Counted from the stretch's first letter, positions 7,041-14,086 are shown. The stretch is DNA of 17,978 nt from JBMNTU01 sp050945895 (GCA_050945895.1 JBMNTU010000040.1:1-17978), one strand, 5' to 3'. Notes: generated by a model not told the origin, from the letters alone. Numbers and translations: made by a program.

Positions 7041-8180
7041 CTATCTCAAAATCGCGGCAGAAATGACCATCCTCTGGACCTCACTTGTGCCTTCGTAGAT
7101 TTCTGTGATTTTTGCGTCGCGCATCATCCGCTCTACATCGTAGTCGCGCATGTAGCCATAGCCGCCAAAAAGCTGTACGCATTTTGTTGTAACGGCCATT
7201 GCCGTTTCGGCTGCAACCAGCTTGGCCGTTGCCGCTTCTACCGAATAGGTATCCTGCGTGTCTTTGGCAATCGCCGCGCGGTAAACGAGCAGCTTTGCCC
7301 CGTCGATGCGCGCTTTGATGTCGGCCAGCGCAAATTTTGTGTTCTGGAAAGAAGCGAGGGATTTGCCAAACTGTTTTCTTTCCTTCACATATTTCACCGT
7401 CTCATTAAAAGCGCCTTCCGCAATACCCAGCGCCTGGGAGGCAATACCAATCCGGCCGCCGTCCAGCGTCTTCATTGCAATTTTGAAGCCCTGGCCTTCC
7501 TTGCCCAGCAGGTTTTCCTTGGGAACGCGGCACCCGTTCATAACGAGCTCGGCCGTTGCAGAACCGCGGATACCCATTTTCTTTTCCTTTGCAGCCACCG
7601 AAAAGCCCGGGTAGTCCTTATCCACAATAAACGCCGAAAGGCCTTTTGTTCCAAGGGATTTATCCGTTACTGCAAATATGATATAGATATCTGCATAACC
7701 GGCATTGGTAATGAAAATCTTATTTCCGTCCAGTATGTAATGGTCTCCATCGAGCACGGCACGCGTCTGGATTCCATCCGCATCCGTACCTGCGTTTGCT
7801 TCGGTAAGGCCGAATGCGCCAATTTTTTCTCCTTTTGCAAGCGGTACAAGGAACTTCTCTTTTTGTTCCTCCGTTCCCCATGCGCGAATGGGCTCGCTAC
7901 CGAGCGACGTATGCGCCGACACAATAACCCCTGTCGTTGCACAAACCTTAGAAAGCTCCTCTACACACATTGCATACGCCAACGAATCACAGCCCTGGCC
8001 GCCGTACTCCCTGGGCATCGGTATGCCAAAAAACCCGGACTTTCTCAATTTCTCCACTGTTTCCACAGGAAAGCGCTCTTCTTCGTCGATTTCCTGCGCT
8101 ATCGGCTTTGCTTCGTTTTCAGCAAATTCACGAAACAAGGTCTGTAACATTTGGTGCTCTTTACTGAGTGTGAAATCCAT
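7041..8180 (-). CDS. bcd: Acyl-CoA dehydrogenase, probably butyryl-CoA dehydrogenase
   Basis: A 379-aa FAD-dependent short-chain acyl-CoA dehydrogenase, close to the usual length of clostridial Bcd. Features include FGLTEANAGTDA (flavin site), ITNAGYADIYIIFAV, a middle beta domain, GGRIGIASQALGIAEGAF, QLFGGYGYMRDY, and the C-terminal IYEGTSEVQ whose Glu (about E363) is the catalytic base. It reduces crotonyl-CoA to butyryl-CoA with EtfAB. The reading frame extends to 8249, but the ATG at 8180 is chosen because AGAAAGGAAAAGGT precedes it and homologues begin MDFTLSKEH-like. It is the first gene of the operon. Thiolase, hydroxybutyryl-CoA dehydrogenase and crotonase genes that often adjoin bcd are absent, so crotonyl-CoA is presumably supplied here by AbfD. 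Confidence 0.94.
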   Translation of the reverse strand: MDFTLSKEHQMLQTLFREFAENEAKPIAQEIDEEERFPVETVEKLRKSGFFGIPMPREYGGQGCDSLAYAMCVEELSKVCATTGVIVSAHTSLGSEPIRAWGTEEQKEKFLVPLAKGEKIGAFGLTEANAGTDADGIQTRAVLDGDHYILDGNKIFITNAGYADIYIIFAVTDKSLGTKGLSAFIVDKDYPGFSVAAKEKKMGIRGSATAELVMNGCRVPKENLLGKEGQGFKIAMKTLDGGRIGIASQALGIAEGAFNETVKYVKERKQFGKSLASFQNTKFALADIKARIDGAKLLVYRAAIAKDTQDTYSVEAATAKLVAAETAMAVTTKCVQLFGGYGYMRDYDVERMMRDAKITEIYEGTSEVQRMVISAAILR

Positions 8181-8386
8181 ACCTTTTCCTTTCTGTTTCG
8201 GGCAATCGCGCCGTCCCCCCAACAGGCCTGCCGCAGTTGCCCTGCGCACATATAAAGTTATTTATTTCGAAAGCCTCCCGGCTTACGTTTCACCAACACA
8301 AAGATCTTTAATACCGTTTTCCGTGCTTTGCCCCTCGGACGCTGTCAAATGGGTATAAAATGCGCCCGGTCTGGCGGCGCTTTTGT

Positions 8387-8418
8387 AACTTGTTTCTAAT
8401 GTCTCTATGAAACTTGTT
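8387..8418. promoter_or_regulatory. Twin operator-like repeats in the operon leader
   Basis: Two copies of a 12-base element, GTAACTTGTTTC and GAAACTTGTTCC (10 of 12 identical), each centred on AACTTGTT (8387-8394 and 8411-8418), lie 24 bp apart, about 15-45 bases downstream of the predicted start. Their spacing of just over two helical turns suits binding of two regulator dimers on one face. The regulator is unknown. They do not resemble the centre of the lacI-proximal site. Confidence 0.35.
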
Positions 8419-8439
8419 CCTTTTTTTATATACACACTA

Positions 8440-8468
8440 ATAGTAAGGTCTGGCAGGTAAAAAGTCAA
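8440..8468 (-). promoter_or_regulatory. Predicted sigma-A promoter of the bcd-etf-4-hydroxybutyrate operon
   Basis: On the minus strand TTGACT (8468-8463) is followed by a 17-bp spacer and TACTAT (8445-8440). Transcription would begin near 8433, leaving a roughly 250-base leader before bcd. No better-spaced pair was found between bcd and lacI on this strand. Confidence 0.55.
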
Positions 8469-8573
8469 TAGTTTTATCGAATTTTATTATTTTTTTCACA
8501 ATCTCGATTTGCCCCTCAAATCCGGGTTTTATTCATCTTATGCAAACCAGTTTCATTCACCATCACAAAACCA

Positions 8574-8602
8574 TTGTCATATCCAGCCTTTTTTAGTATA
8601 AT
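8574..8602 (+). promoter_or_regulatory. Predicted sigma-A promoter of the lacI-family gene
   Basis: TTGTCA (8574-8579), a 17-bp spacer and a perfect TATAAT (8597-8602). The predicted start is near 8609, 60 bases before the gene, whose ribosome site is GGAGGA at 8661. Confidence 0.7.
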
Positions 8603-8610
8603 GAATCAAC

Positions 8611-8623
8611 GGGAAGCGCTCTC
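8611..8623. promoter_or_regulatory. Operator-like imperfect palindrome at the lacI transcription start
   Basis: The sequence GGGAAGCGCTCTC has the central AAGCGCT core common in LacI/GalR-family operators and lies on the predicted transcription start of the regulator gene. This position would let the regulator repress itself. The palindrome is only partly symmetric (about 4 of 6 positions per arm). Confidence 0.4.
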
Positions 8624-8671
8624 TGCCACACCAAAACCGAATTTATTCTTAAATCTTTATGGAGGATTGCC

Positions 8672-9691
8672 ATGCCCGGACCCGGAAATAAAAAATACCT
8701 TGGCATCAGGGAAATCGCCAACTTGGCGGGGGTTTCCATTGCAACTGTTTCGCGGGTTCTTAATGCGCCCGAGTTGACATCGGACGCGACCCGTAAAAAA
8801 GTAATGGCAATTATAGAAAAATATGATTATGTTCCCAATCAGGCGGCAAAAAACCTGTTTTCCGGAACGTCCACCTCCATTGCACTTTTCGTTTATGACA
8901 TGGCCAACCCACTGTACATCAATATCGTCCAACACCTCAACCGCATTGCGTTTGAGAATAATTTTACATTAATTATATGCGACGCCGGAAACAGCTACGA
9001 ACGCGAAGCAAAATACTATAATTACTGCAAAAGCATCCGAACGTCGGGCATTATCTATACCGCCGGGCCAGAGCGCGATTCCTTCGGGGACGACTGGGGC
9101 AACACATCTGCCATGCCCATCGTGCTTTACGACAGGCTTGCCCCAAAAAACAAAAATTGCTACACCATTCGTTCCAACCACTCCAAGGGAATGGCACTTT
9201 TGGTGGATTATCTATATGGCCTAGGGCACCAGAAAATCGGCTATATAACCGGACCGCTGTCCATTCTGTCTGCAAGAGAACGGCTGGAGGGCTTCCGGCA
9301 AAGCATGGACCGCCTTGGCCTGCCTGTGCCCGCGCGCTATATACGCGAGGGCGGCTTCGAGGTTGCCAGCGGCACAAAAGCGTTCGATTATTTTTATTCT
9401 ATGATCGACCCACCCACGGCGGTTCTTGCAGCAAACGACCAATGCGCGCGCGGGTTTATCATGCGCGCAAACGCACTGGGTGTAAAAGTCCCTGAGGATT
9501 TTTCCGTGTGCGGCTTCAATGGCGTAGATTCCGAAACCTTTTACCCTACAATTACAACGGTCAACCAGGATGTGGAAAAAATATCCGAACTGATGTTTGA
9601 CCTCATCGTAAACCCACCAGCGCCCGATGCCCCCAAAGAAATTGTTGTGGATGTATCTATGCGCGTCGGTTCGACTGCGCAAAGACTGTAG
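8672..9691 (+). CDS. LacI/GalR-family transcriptional regulator
   Basis: A 339-aa regulator. Residues about 10-30 form the LacI helix-turn-helix and hinge start (IREIANLAGVSIATVSRVLN), followed by the typical hinge YVPNQAAKNL. A periplasmic-binding-protein-like effector domain follows, with ALFVYDMANPLY near the start, GLGHQKIGYITG, AVLAANDQCARGF and the C-terminal ITTVNQDVEKISELMFDLI. It is divergent from the 4-hydroxybutyrate operon with a shared 490-bp control region, so local control of that operon and of itself is likely. Members of this family usually sense sugars or nucleosides; the inducer here cannot be read from sequence. A T-rich hairpin follows the gene. Confidence 0.93.
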   Translation: MPGPGNKKYLGIREIANLAGVSIATVSRVLNAPELTSDATRKKVMAIIEKYDYVPNQAAKNLFSGTSTSIALFVYDMANPLYINIVQHLNRIAFENNFTLIICDAGNSYEREAKYYNYCKSIRTSGIIYTAGPERDSFGDDWGNTSAMPIVLYDRLAPKNKNCYTIRSNHSKGMALLVDYLYGLGHQKIGYITGPLSILSARERLEGFRQSMDRLGLPVPARYIREGGFEVASGTKAFDYFYSMIDPPTAVLAANDQCARGFIMRANALGVKVPEDFSVCGFNGVDSETFYPTITTVNQDVEKISELMFDLIVNPPAPDAPKEIVVDVSMRVGSTAQRL

Positions 9692-9724
9692 TTCTTATTC
9701 ATCGAATATTTTTTCAGCATATCT

Positions 9725-9760
9725 GCATTTTGCGCACATGAAATGCGGTTGTTTTTTTTT
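9725..9760 (+). terminator. Possible intrinsic terminator after the lacI-family gene
   Basis: GCATTT and AAATGC (9725-9730, 9741-9746) pair around a 10-base loop and are followed by GG and a run of nine T within a few bases. The stem is short and AT-rich, so termination may be partial. Confidence 0.45.
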
Positions 9761-9787
9761 ATCTTATCCTGTAGAGTTTTTAATATA

Positions 9788-9816
9788 TTGGCGGCAAGAA
9801 ATTGCCCTCATATTAT
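9788..9816 (+). promoter_or_regulatory. Possible promoter of the isochorismatase-family gene
   Basis: TTGGCG (9788-9793), a 17-bp spacer and TATTAT (9811-9816). The start would be near 9823, leaving a very short leader of about 12 bases containing GTAGG before the ATG at 9835. Confidence 0.4.
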
Positions 9817-9834
9817 AGAGAGTAGGTTGACAAT

Positions 9835-10377
9835 ATGGCAAAAACAGCAATTATACTTGTAGATGTGCTCAACGATTTTGTAACCGGCGCCCTTACCTGC
9901 GACCGCGCTGTCGCGCTTGTGCCGCGCCTCAAAAAGCTTGTGGAGGCAGCGCGCAAAAAAGGCGTTTATGTAATCTATTCGAATGATGCCCATTTGAAAG
10001 GGATCGACGGCGAACTGGAGCTTTGGGGAGATCACGCCATTGCCGGAACCAAAGGAGCAGAGGTTGTACCCGAGCTTACACCCGCAGCAGGAGACTATAT
10101 CGTACCAAAACGCCGCTATAGCGGTTTTTTCCAGACAGACCTGCAGCTATTGCTAACCGAGCTTGGCGTGGATACACTTGTTATGACAGGCCTGCGTGCG
10201 CACATGTGCGTCCGCCACACAACTGCCGACGCCTATTGCTGGGGATATAAAATCATTGTTCCGACCGACGGAACAGATTCGTTCACCGAGGAAGACTATA
10301 ACTACGGGATTAGCTATCTCAAAGATGTGTATGGCGCACAACTTACAACCATCGATGAGTTGATCCAGACATTTTAG
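9835..10377 (+). CDS. Isochorismatase-family cysteine hydrolase (nicotinamidase-like)
   Basis: A 180-aa single-domain hydrolase with the complete family catalytic triad: D10 in LVDVLNDFV, K92 in VPKRRYSGF, and C125 in GLRAHMCVRHT. A DAH motif (D51, H53) and H67 in the segment GDHAIAGTKGAEVVPEL resemble the metal site of nicotinamidases, so amide hydrolysis, possibly nicotinamide to nicotinate, is plausible. Related proteins of this size act on other amides, so the substrate is open. It stands alone between two terminators and has its own weak promoter, so it is probably monocistronic and unrelated to the upstream operon. Confidence 0.88.
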   Translation: MAKTAIILVDVLNDFVTGALTCDRAVALVPRLKKLVEAARKKGVYVIYSNDAHLKGIDGELELWGDHAIAGTKGAEVVPELTPAAGDYIVPKRRYSGFFQTDLQLLLTELGVDTLVMTGLRAHMCVRHTTADAYCWGYKIIVPTDGTDSFTEEDYNYGISYLKDVYGAQLTTIDELIQTF

Positions 10378-10421
10378 CGTAATCCATCCAAGGCTATACC
10401 GTGCTTGTGCGGCATAGCAGA

Positions 10422-10515
10422 AATTGTGCATTATCGATAATACAATTGGTTGAATGTTTTCCAATATTTTATCGAACTTACAATCACCCGCAACCATATG
10501 GGTAATGCCATATGG
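10422..10515. repeat. Two palindromic elements downstream of the hydrolase gene
   Basis: At 10422-10447 AATTGT and ACAATT flank the palindrome ATTATCGATAAT. At 10494-10515 two copies of CCATATGG are separated by six bases and can pair as an 8-bp stem. Neither is followed by a T-run. The 150-base stretch holding them encodes no plausible protein and may be a structured 3' untranslated region. Confidence 0.5.
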
Positions 10516-10531
10516 ACACCCCAATTCACCG

Positions 10532-10562
10532 CCCTCCCGGTTCATCCGGGAGGGTATTTTTT
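10532..10562 (+). terminator. Strong intrinsic terminator
   Basis: A perfect 9-bp stem CCCTCCCGG / CCGGGAGGG with a TTCAT loop is followed by TATTTTTTAT. It would end transcription from the isochorismatase-family gene before the glutaredoxin gene. Confidence 0.93.
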
Positions 10563-10688
10563 ATACGCACTTGCCGCACGCCAAAAATTCCAGTGTAGCC
10601 TGCGCCTTGCCTGTTTATAATTAAAACACGGCTTAAAATGAATTGACCTGTAAAGCCGGGCAAATACCCGGGCAGAAAGGACGCTATT

Positions 10689-10973
10689 ATGATTGATTTC
10701 AAAAAGGTAGACGGCAAAGATGTTGGAGACATCAAAATATTTGCGCTTAGCACCTGTACCTGGTGCAAAAAAACCAAGAGCTTTTTGGCAGACCACGACA
10801 TTGCTTATTCCTATATCGATGTTGACCTTGTGCCGGACGGCGAGGTGGACGAAGTCCGCAAGGAGCAGTTCAGGTACAACCCGCAGGGTTCTTTCCCAAC
10901 GATTATCGTAAATGGCGGAAGCGATGTAATTATCGGGTTTGATGAACCCAAGCTTGAAAAGTTGGTGAACTGA
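10689..10973 (+). CDS. Glutaredoxin-like protein
   Basis: A 94-aa thioredoxin-fold protein with an active-site CTWC (C23, C26) after the first beta strand, and the cis-proline segment SFPTIIVNGG (P70). The last part, VIIGFDEPKLEKL, matches the glutaredoxin glutathione-side region in position, though many Clostridia lack glutathione. It would reduce disulfides in the cytoplasm. AGAAAGGA lies 7 bases before the ATG. A possible TATAAT at 10616-10621 lies upstream with no good -35 box. The FTR-rubredoxin gene starts one base after its stop, so the two are coupled and this protein is probably the direct substrate of that reductase. Confidence 0.9.
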   Translation: MIDFKKVDGKDVGDIKIFALSTCTWCKKTKSFLADHDIAYSYIDVDLVPDGEVDEVRKEQFRYNPQGSFPTIIVNGGSDVIIGFDEPKLEKLVN

Positions 10974-10974
10974 T

Positions 10975-11478
10975 ATGCCCGACCGTGAAGCCGTTCTTAA
11001 AAGAATGGAGCAGATGGAAACAGAAGCCGAAAGCGGCGGTTATTTCCTCAACCCCGATAAGGAATTTGTTTACAATATTATAGACGGCCTGCTTGCAAAC
11101 GAAGCGCGATATGGTTTTTCGGCATGCCCCTGCCGCTTTGTGCATGGACCCGCAGAAGCGAACAAAGATATTATTTGTCCTTGCGTTTACCGTGACGACG
11201 ACATCGACGAGTACGGCGCTTGCTTTTGCGCGCTCTATGTTTCGCCAGAGTATAAAGACAATCCTCCAAGTGTGCAGGTTCCGGACCGCCGGCCGCCGGG
11301 AGGGCAACCGCAGAACGCCCCGTCCGCCGGAAAGCCCGCCTCCGGGAAAACGCTTGCATACCCCATCTACCGCTGTACGGTATGCGGATATTTATGCGCG
11401 CGGAATAACCCTCCCGCAGTCTGCCCGGTTTGCAAAGCAAAAAAAGACCGCTTCGAGCTGTTTATTTCTAACGAATAA
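10975..11478 (+). CDS. Ferredoxin-thioredoxin reductase catalytic domain fused to rubredoxin-like domain
   Basis: This 167-aa protein has two domains. Residues about 1-95 are the FTR catalytic chain with all six cysteines in three pairs: C51/C53 (ACPCRF), C68/C70 (ICPCVY) and C83/C85 (ACFCAL). The family uses these for a [4Fe-4S] cluster next to a redox disulfide. The plant enzyme has CHC in the last pair; here the middle residue is Phe. A Pro/Gly-rich linker (about 97-127) leads to a rubredoxin-type knuckle pair, C134/C137 and C150/C153. Electrons would pass from ferredoxin or through the rubredoxin site to the FTR cluster and then to the adjacent glutaredoxin. The only upstream ribosome-site match is a weak GGTGA, which fits translational coupling. 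Confidence 0.92.
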   Translation: MPDREAVLKRMEQMETEAESGGYFLNPDKEFVYNIIDGLLANEARYGFSACPCRFVHGPAEANKDIICPCVYRDDDIDEYGACFCALYVSPEYKDNPPSVQVPDRRPPGGQPQNAPSAGKPASGKTLAYPIYRCTVCGYLCARNNPPAVCPVCKAKKDRFELFISNE

Positions 11479-11499
11479 GCGTCAATGATCCATCAATAT

Positions 11500-11554
11500 T
11501 TAGAAACAGCGCTACCCATATTTTTTATGTTTTCTCCTGGTTAGTGCTGTTTTA
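11500..11554 (+). terminator. Weak possible terminator after the FTR-rubredoxin gene
   Basis: AACAGCGCTA pairs with TAGTGCTGTT (one G-U) around a long AT-rich loop of about 27 bases and is followed by TTTAT. The long loop makes this uncertain. Confidence 0.3.
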
Positions 11555-11570
11555 TACTATATCCATACTC

Positions 11571-11691
11571 TTTTCCACATAGTTATACACACATGTGAAC
11601 AAATGTTTCTCTCCAACTTGCCATCGTGCAGAAAATCTGCTTGTAATCGGCATTTTCCCATTCGGCTTTATCCACATCACGTTGTGGATAA
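11571..11691. promoter_or_regulatory. Cluster of DnaA-box sequences in a gene-free gap
   Basis: Within 121 bp there are four exact matches to TTWTNCACA: TTTTCCACA (11571-11579), TTATACACA (11583-11591), TTATCCACA (11668-11676) and, on the minus strand, TTATCCACA (11691-11683). A one-mismatch box TTGTTCACA lies on the minus strand at 11602-11594. The last two exact boxes form a perfect 12-bp inverted repeat (11665-11694) around six bases. The gap runs from 11479 to 11865 and has AT-rich flanks and a GATAAATTTATC palindrome at 11757-11768. DnaA binding is likely; whether the site serves replication initiation, DnaA titration or transcription control is not visible. Confidence 0.65.
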
Positions 11692-11802
11692 AGCGCATTG
11701 AAACAGCCTTTTCTACCCGTTTTATACATGTTTTCTATGTGTAATTCTTTTTTGTTGATAAATTTATCCTTCCCCGAAAAGCTGCAAAATATCATCGGAA
11801 TA

Positions 11803-11831
11803 TTGTATTTTTTCCGCCGGTCACCTATAAT
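11803..11831 (+). promoter_or_regulatory. Predicted promoter of the ABC exporter genes
   Basis: TTGTAT (11803-11808), a 17-bp spacer and a perfect TATAAT (11826-11831). The predicted leader is about 28 bases and carries AGGAGGTGA before the ATG at 11866. Confidence 0.6.
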
Positions 11832-11865
11832 ATTTTTGTACTGCCATTCACAGGAGGTGAACGAC

Positions 11866-12804
11866 ATGGTTTTTTCAGCAGATGGATTAAAAAAAAGCTT
11901 TGGAAATAAGGAAGTACTCAAAGGTATTTCCCTTCAGGCAGAAAGCGGCAAGGCGTTTGGGCTTTTAGGAAGAAACGGCGCCGGCAAAACAACGAGCATC
12001 CGTATTATTATGGGCGTATTCCCTCCCGACGAGGGGCGTGTGCTCATTGACGGGCAGCCCATTCAAAGAGACAGGCTGCGGATTGGCTACCTGCCCGAAG
12101 AACGCGGCCTGTACGCCAAAACCCAAATCATGGAACAGCTGGTTTACCTGGCCCGGCTGAAGGGGATGCACACCCGGGACGCAAAAGCCTCAATTCTGCG
12201 GCTGCTGGAGCGCTTGGACATGGGGGAGTATGCCTATAAAAAGCTGGACGTTTTAAGCAAAGGAAACCAACAAAAAATACAGCTTGCGGCAGCGCTTCTT
12301 TCCGACCCCGAGTTGATCATACTGGACGAGCCGTTTTCCGGGCTCGACCCTGTTAACGCATCTTTATTAAAGGATGTTATAAAGGAAGAGATCCACAAAG
12401 GAAAGCTGGTTTTCTTTTCCAGCCACCAAATGAATTATGTGGAAGAGTTTTGTGACAGCATTGCCATCTTAAACCATGGAAAAATTGTACTGAATGGGGA
12501 TATCGGCCAAATCAAGCGTTCTTACGACCGCCGCAAAATGTCTGTTAAAAGCATGCAGTCGGTGCAGGTGCTCGATTTTGTAAATGCACAGCTTGGCAAT
12601 ATCGTAAGCAGCACAAACCTGCAGGGAAACGAGCTTTTTTTAGAGCTTCGAGAGGAAGGACAAAAAAACGACCTGATTTCCGCGCTTGCACAGGCGCACT
12701 TCGATATAGACTCCATACAGGTTTTTGAGCCCAGCCTCAACGATATATTTGTAGAATACGCCGGCGACGATGCAGAAGGGGGGCAGCAAGATGAAGCAGT
12801 TTAG
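11866..12804 (+). CDS. ABC transporter ATP-binding protein (NatA/YhaQ-type)
   Basis: A 312-aa ATPase. Walker A is GRNGAGKT (residues 35-42), the signature is LSKGNQQK rather than LSGGQ, and Walker B is ELIILDEPFSGLDP, followed by the switch His in FFSSHQM. The roughly 90-residue C-terminal extension with repeated VxVLDF and SLNDIFVEYAGDD matches the extension of NatA-like exporters. LSKGNQQK is normal for that subfamily. The ATG at 11866 is chosen over an in-frame upstream extension because a full AGGAGGTGA lies 5 bases before it. The permease gene overlaps its end by 14 bp. Family members export Na+, antibiotics or peptides; the substrate is unknown. Confidence 0.92.
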   Translation: MVFSADGLKKSFGNKEVLKGISLQAESGKAFGLLGRNGAGKTTSIRIIMGVFPPDEGRVLIDGQPIQRDRLRIGYLPEERGLYAKTQIMEQLVYLARLKGMHTRDAKASILRLLERLDMGEYAYKKLDVLSKGNQQKIQLAAALLSDPELIILDEPFSGLDPVNASLLKDVIKEEIHKGKLVFFSSHQMNYVEEFCDSIAILNHGKIVLNGDIGQIKRSYDRRKMSVKSMQSVQVLDFVNAQLGNIVSSTNLQGNELFLELREEGQKNDLISALAQAHFDIDSIQVFEPSLNDIFVEYAGDDAEGGQQDEAV

Positions 12805-14041
12805 TACCGTATACCAGTTCGAGCTTTTTAACTACATCAAAAGGAAATCGTACATCGCCGTGACCATTGTATTGGTCGCAATCGTGGCCGTCGTCCTTTG
12901 TATTCCGGTTCTGCAGGCAACGTTCGCCGATGGCGGCAATGCAGAGGCCGCGCCCGACAATGCGCATATTGCTTTCGTAGACGAAACAGGCAGCGATGCC
13001 AGCGGTTTTTTGAATGACGCGCTTTCGGAGCAAGGTTATGCCCTGGAAGCTGTAACAGGCACACAAGAGGAACTTGCCCAGCTTGTAGAAGACGGAGTAT
13101 ACGACTCCGCGTTGATTTTGACCGGTCCGCTTTCGTATACGCGCATCGTACAAAATATTGGGTTGCATGATTATTTCGACGATGTATTCAGCGGTGTACT
13201 GAAAGCAAAATACCAGCAAGACACCCTGCTTGGACTGGGCGTTCCGCAGGATACGCTGTCCGAAATGAACAGTGCAGAGGTAACCCCAAACATCGTTACC
13301 ACTGCATCCGGAAAAGACCAGAACCAAACATTCTTTTATACATATGTGCTTACTTTCGCACTGTACATGGTCATTTTGATTTATGGGCAGTTTGTCGCTT
13401 CCAGCGTCGCTACAGAAAAGAGCAGCCGCGCGATGGAGCTTCTGATTACATCTGCCGACCCCAAAAGCCTGATTTTCGGCAAGGTACTGGGAACGGGAAC
13501 CGCCGGGCTGCTTCAATTTGCCCTAATCTTCGTTACCGGCTTTGTTATGTATAATATCAACGCGGATTATTATGTAGGCAACCTTATCGTGCAATCCATA
13601 TTTGCCATGCCGCTTTCTATGCTGCTTTACACCATATTGTTTTTGGTGCTCGGTTTCTTTATCTACGCGTTTTTGTATGCAGCGCTGGGCAGCCTTGTCA
13701 GCCGTATGGAAGACCTGGGAACAACGACACAGCCTGTTACGTTCCTGTTTATTATTGCATTCATCGTTGTCATTTTCTCCATGAACAGCAGCCAGGTCGA
13801 AAACCCCGCGTTGGTCATTTGCTCCTTTATTCCGTTTACTTCGCCTATGGCCATGTTTACGCGCATTTCCATGGGCAATCCCGCGCCGTTCGAAATCGTC
13901 ATTTCCGTTGTTATCCTTATTGTATCGACAATTGCAATCGGTTTTCTTGCAACGGGGATCTATCGTCTGGGCGTATTGATGTACGGCAAACCGCCCAAGC
14001 TCAAAGAGCTTATTGGCACACTGAAAAAACAAAAATCCTGA
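12791..14041 (+). CDS. ABC transporter permease (NatB/YhaP-type)
   Basis: A 416-aa membrane protein of the ABC-2 exporter type. One membrane segment lies near the N-terminus (about residues 18-38, IAVTIVLVAIVAVVLCIPVL). It is followed by a large extracytoplasmic domain of about 140 residues, then five or more segments from about residue 180 to 400, such as FALYMVILIYGQFVASSVATEKSSRAMELL, a motif typical of NatB-like permeases. The start at 12791 is preferred over 12770 because AAGGGGGG lies just upstream and it overlaps the ATPase stop, giving coupling. It forms the channel for the ATPase. A bidirectional terminator follows within 10 bp. Confidence 0.92.
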   Translation: MKQFSTVYQFELFNYIKRKSYIAVTIVLVAIVAVVLCIPVLQATFADGGNAEAAPDNAHIAFVDETGSDASGFLNDALSEQGYALEAVTGTQEELAQLVEDGVYDSALILTGPLSYTRIVQNIGLHDYFDDVFSGVLKAKYQQDTLLGLGVPQDTLSEMNSAEVTPNIVTTASGKDQNQTFFYTYVLTFALYMVILIYGQFVASSVATEKSSRAMELLITSADPKSLIFGKVLGTGTAGLLQFALIFVTGFVMYNINADYYVGNLIVQSIFAMPLSMLLYTILFLVLGFFIYAFLYAALGSLVSRMEDLGTTTQPVTFLFIIAFIVVIFSMNSSQVENPALVICSFIPFTSPMAMFTRISMGNPAPFEIVISVVILIVSTIAIGFLATGIYRLGVLMYGKPPKLKELIGTLKKQKS

Positions 14042-14045
14042 AAAC

Positions 14046-14086
14046 AAAAAAAGCCATCCCGCATTACCGCCGGAATGGCTTTTTTG
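14046..14086. terminator. Bidirectional intrinsic terminator
   Basis: GCCAT.CCG pairs with CGG.ATGGC, flanked by a seven-A run on the left and a six-T run on the right. It ends the ABC exporter transcript on the plus strand, and the ychF and small membrane peptide transcript on the minus strand. Confidence 0.85.

Noticed and set aside
6309..8147. 612-codon open frame on the plus strand
   Set aside because: It is fully antisense to etfB and bcd, which have clear motifs and ribosome sites. Its translation is rich in Cys, His and Arg with no recognisable domain, as expected from a codon-bias shadow.
8343..8348. TTGACA on the minus strand in the bcd leader as a -35 box
   Set aside because: No acceptable -10 box occurs 16-18 bp downstream of it.
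8283..8468. 61-codon frame on the minus strand in the bcd-lacI gap
   Set aside because: It starts upstream of the predicted operon promoter, has no ribosome site, and overlaps the promoter and repeat elements.
11698..11865. N-terminal extension of the ABC ATPase
   Set aside because: It would cover the predicted promoter and part of the AT-rich gap. A full Shine-Dalgarno sequence lies before the ATG at 11866, where the ATPase fold begins.
11479..11865. Calling the DnaA-box gap the chromosomal origin
   Set aside because: No dnaA, dnaN, rpmH or parAB genes are present, and gene directions do not diverge from this point. It is kept only as a DnaA-box cluster.
12300..12330. The LSKGNQQK signature of the ABC ATPase as a defect
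   Set aside because: This variant is usual in the NatA/YhaQ-type exporters and does not indicate loss of function.
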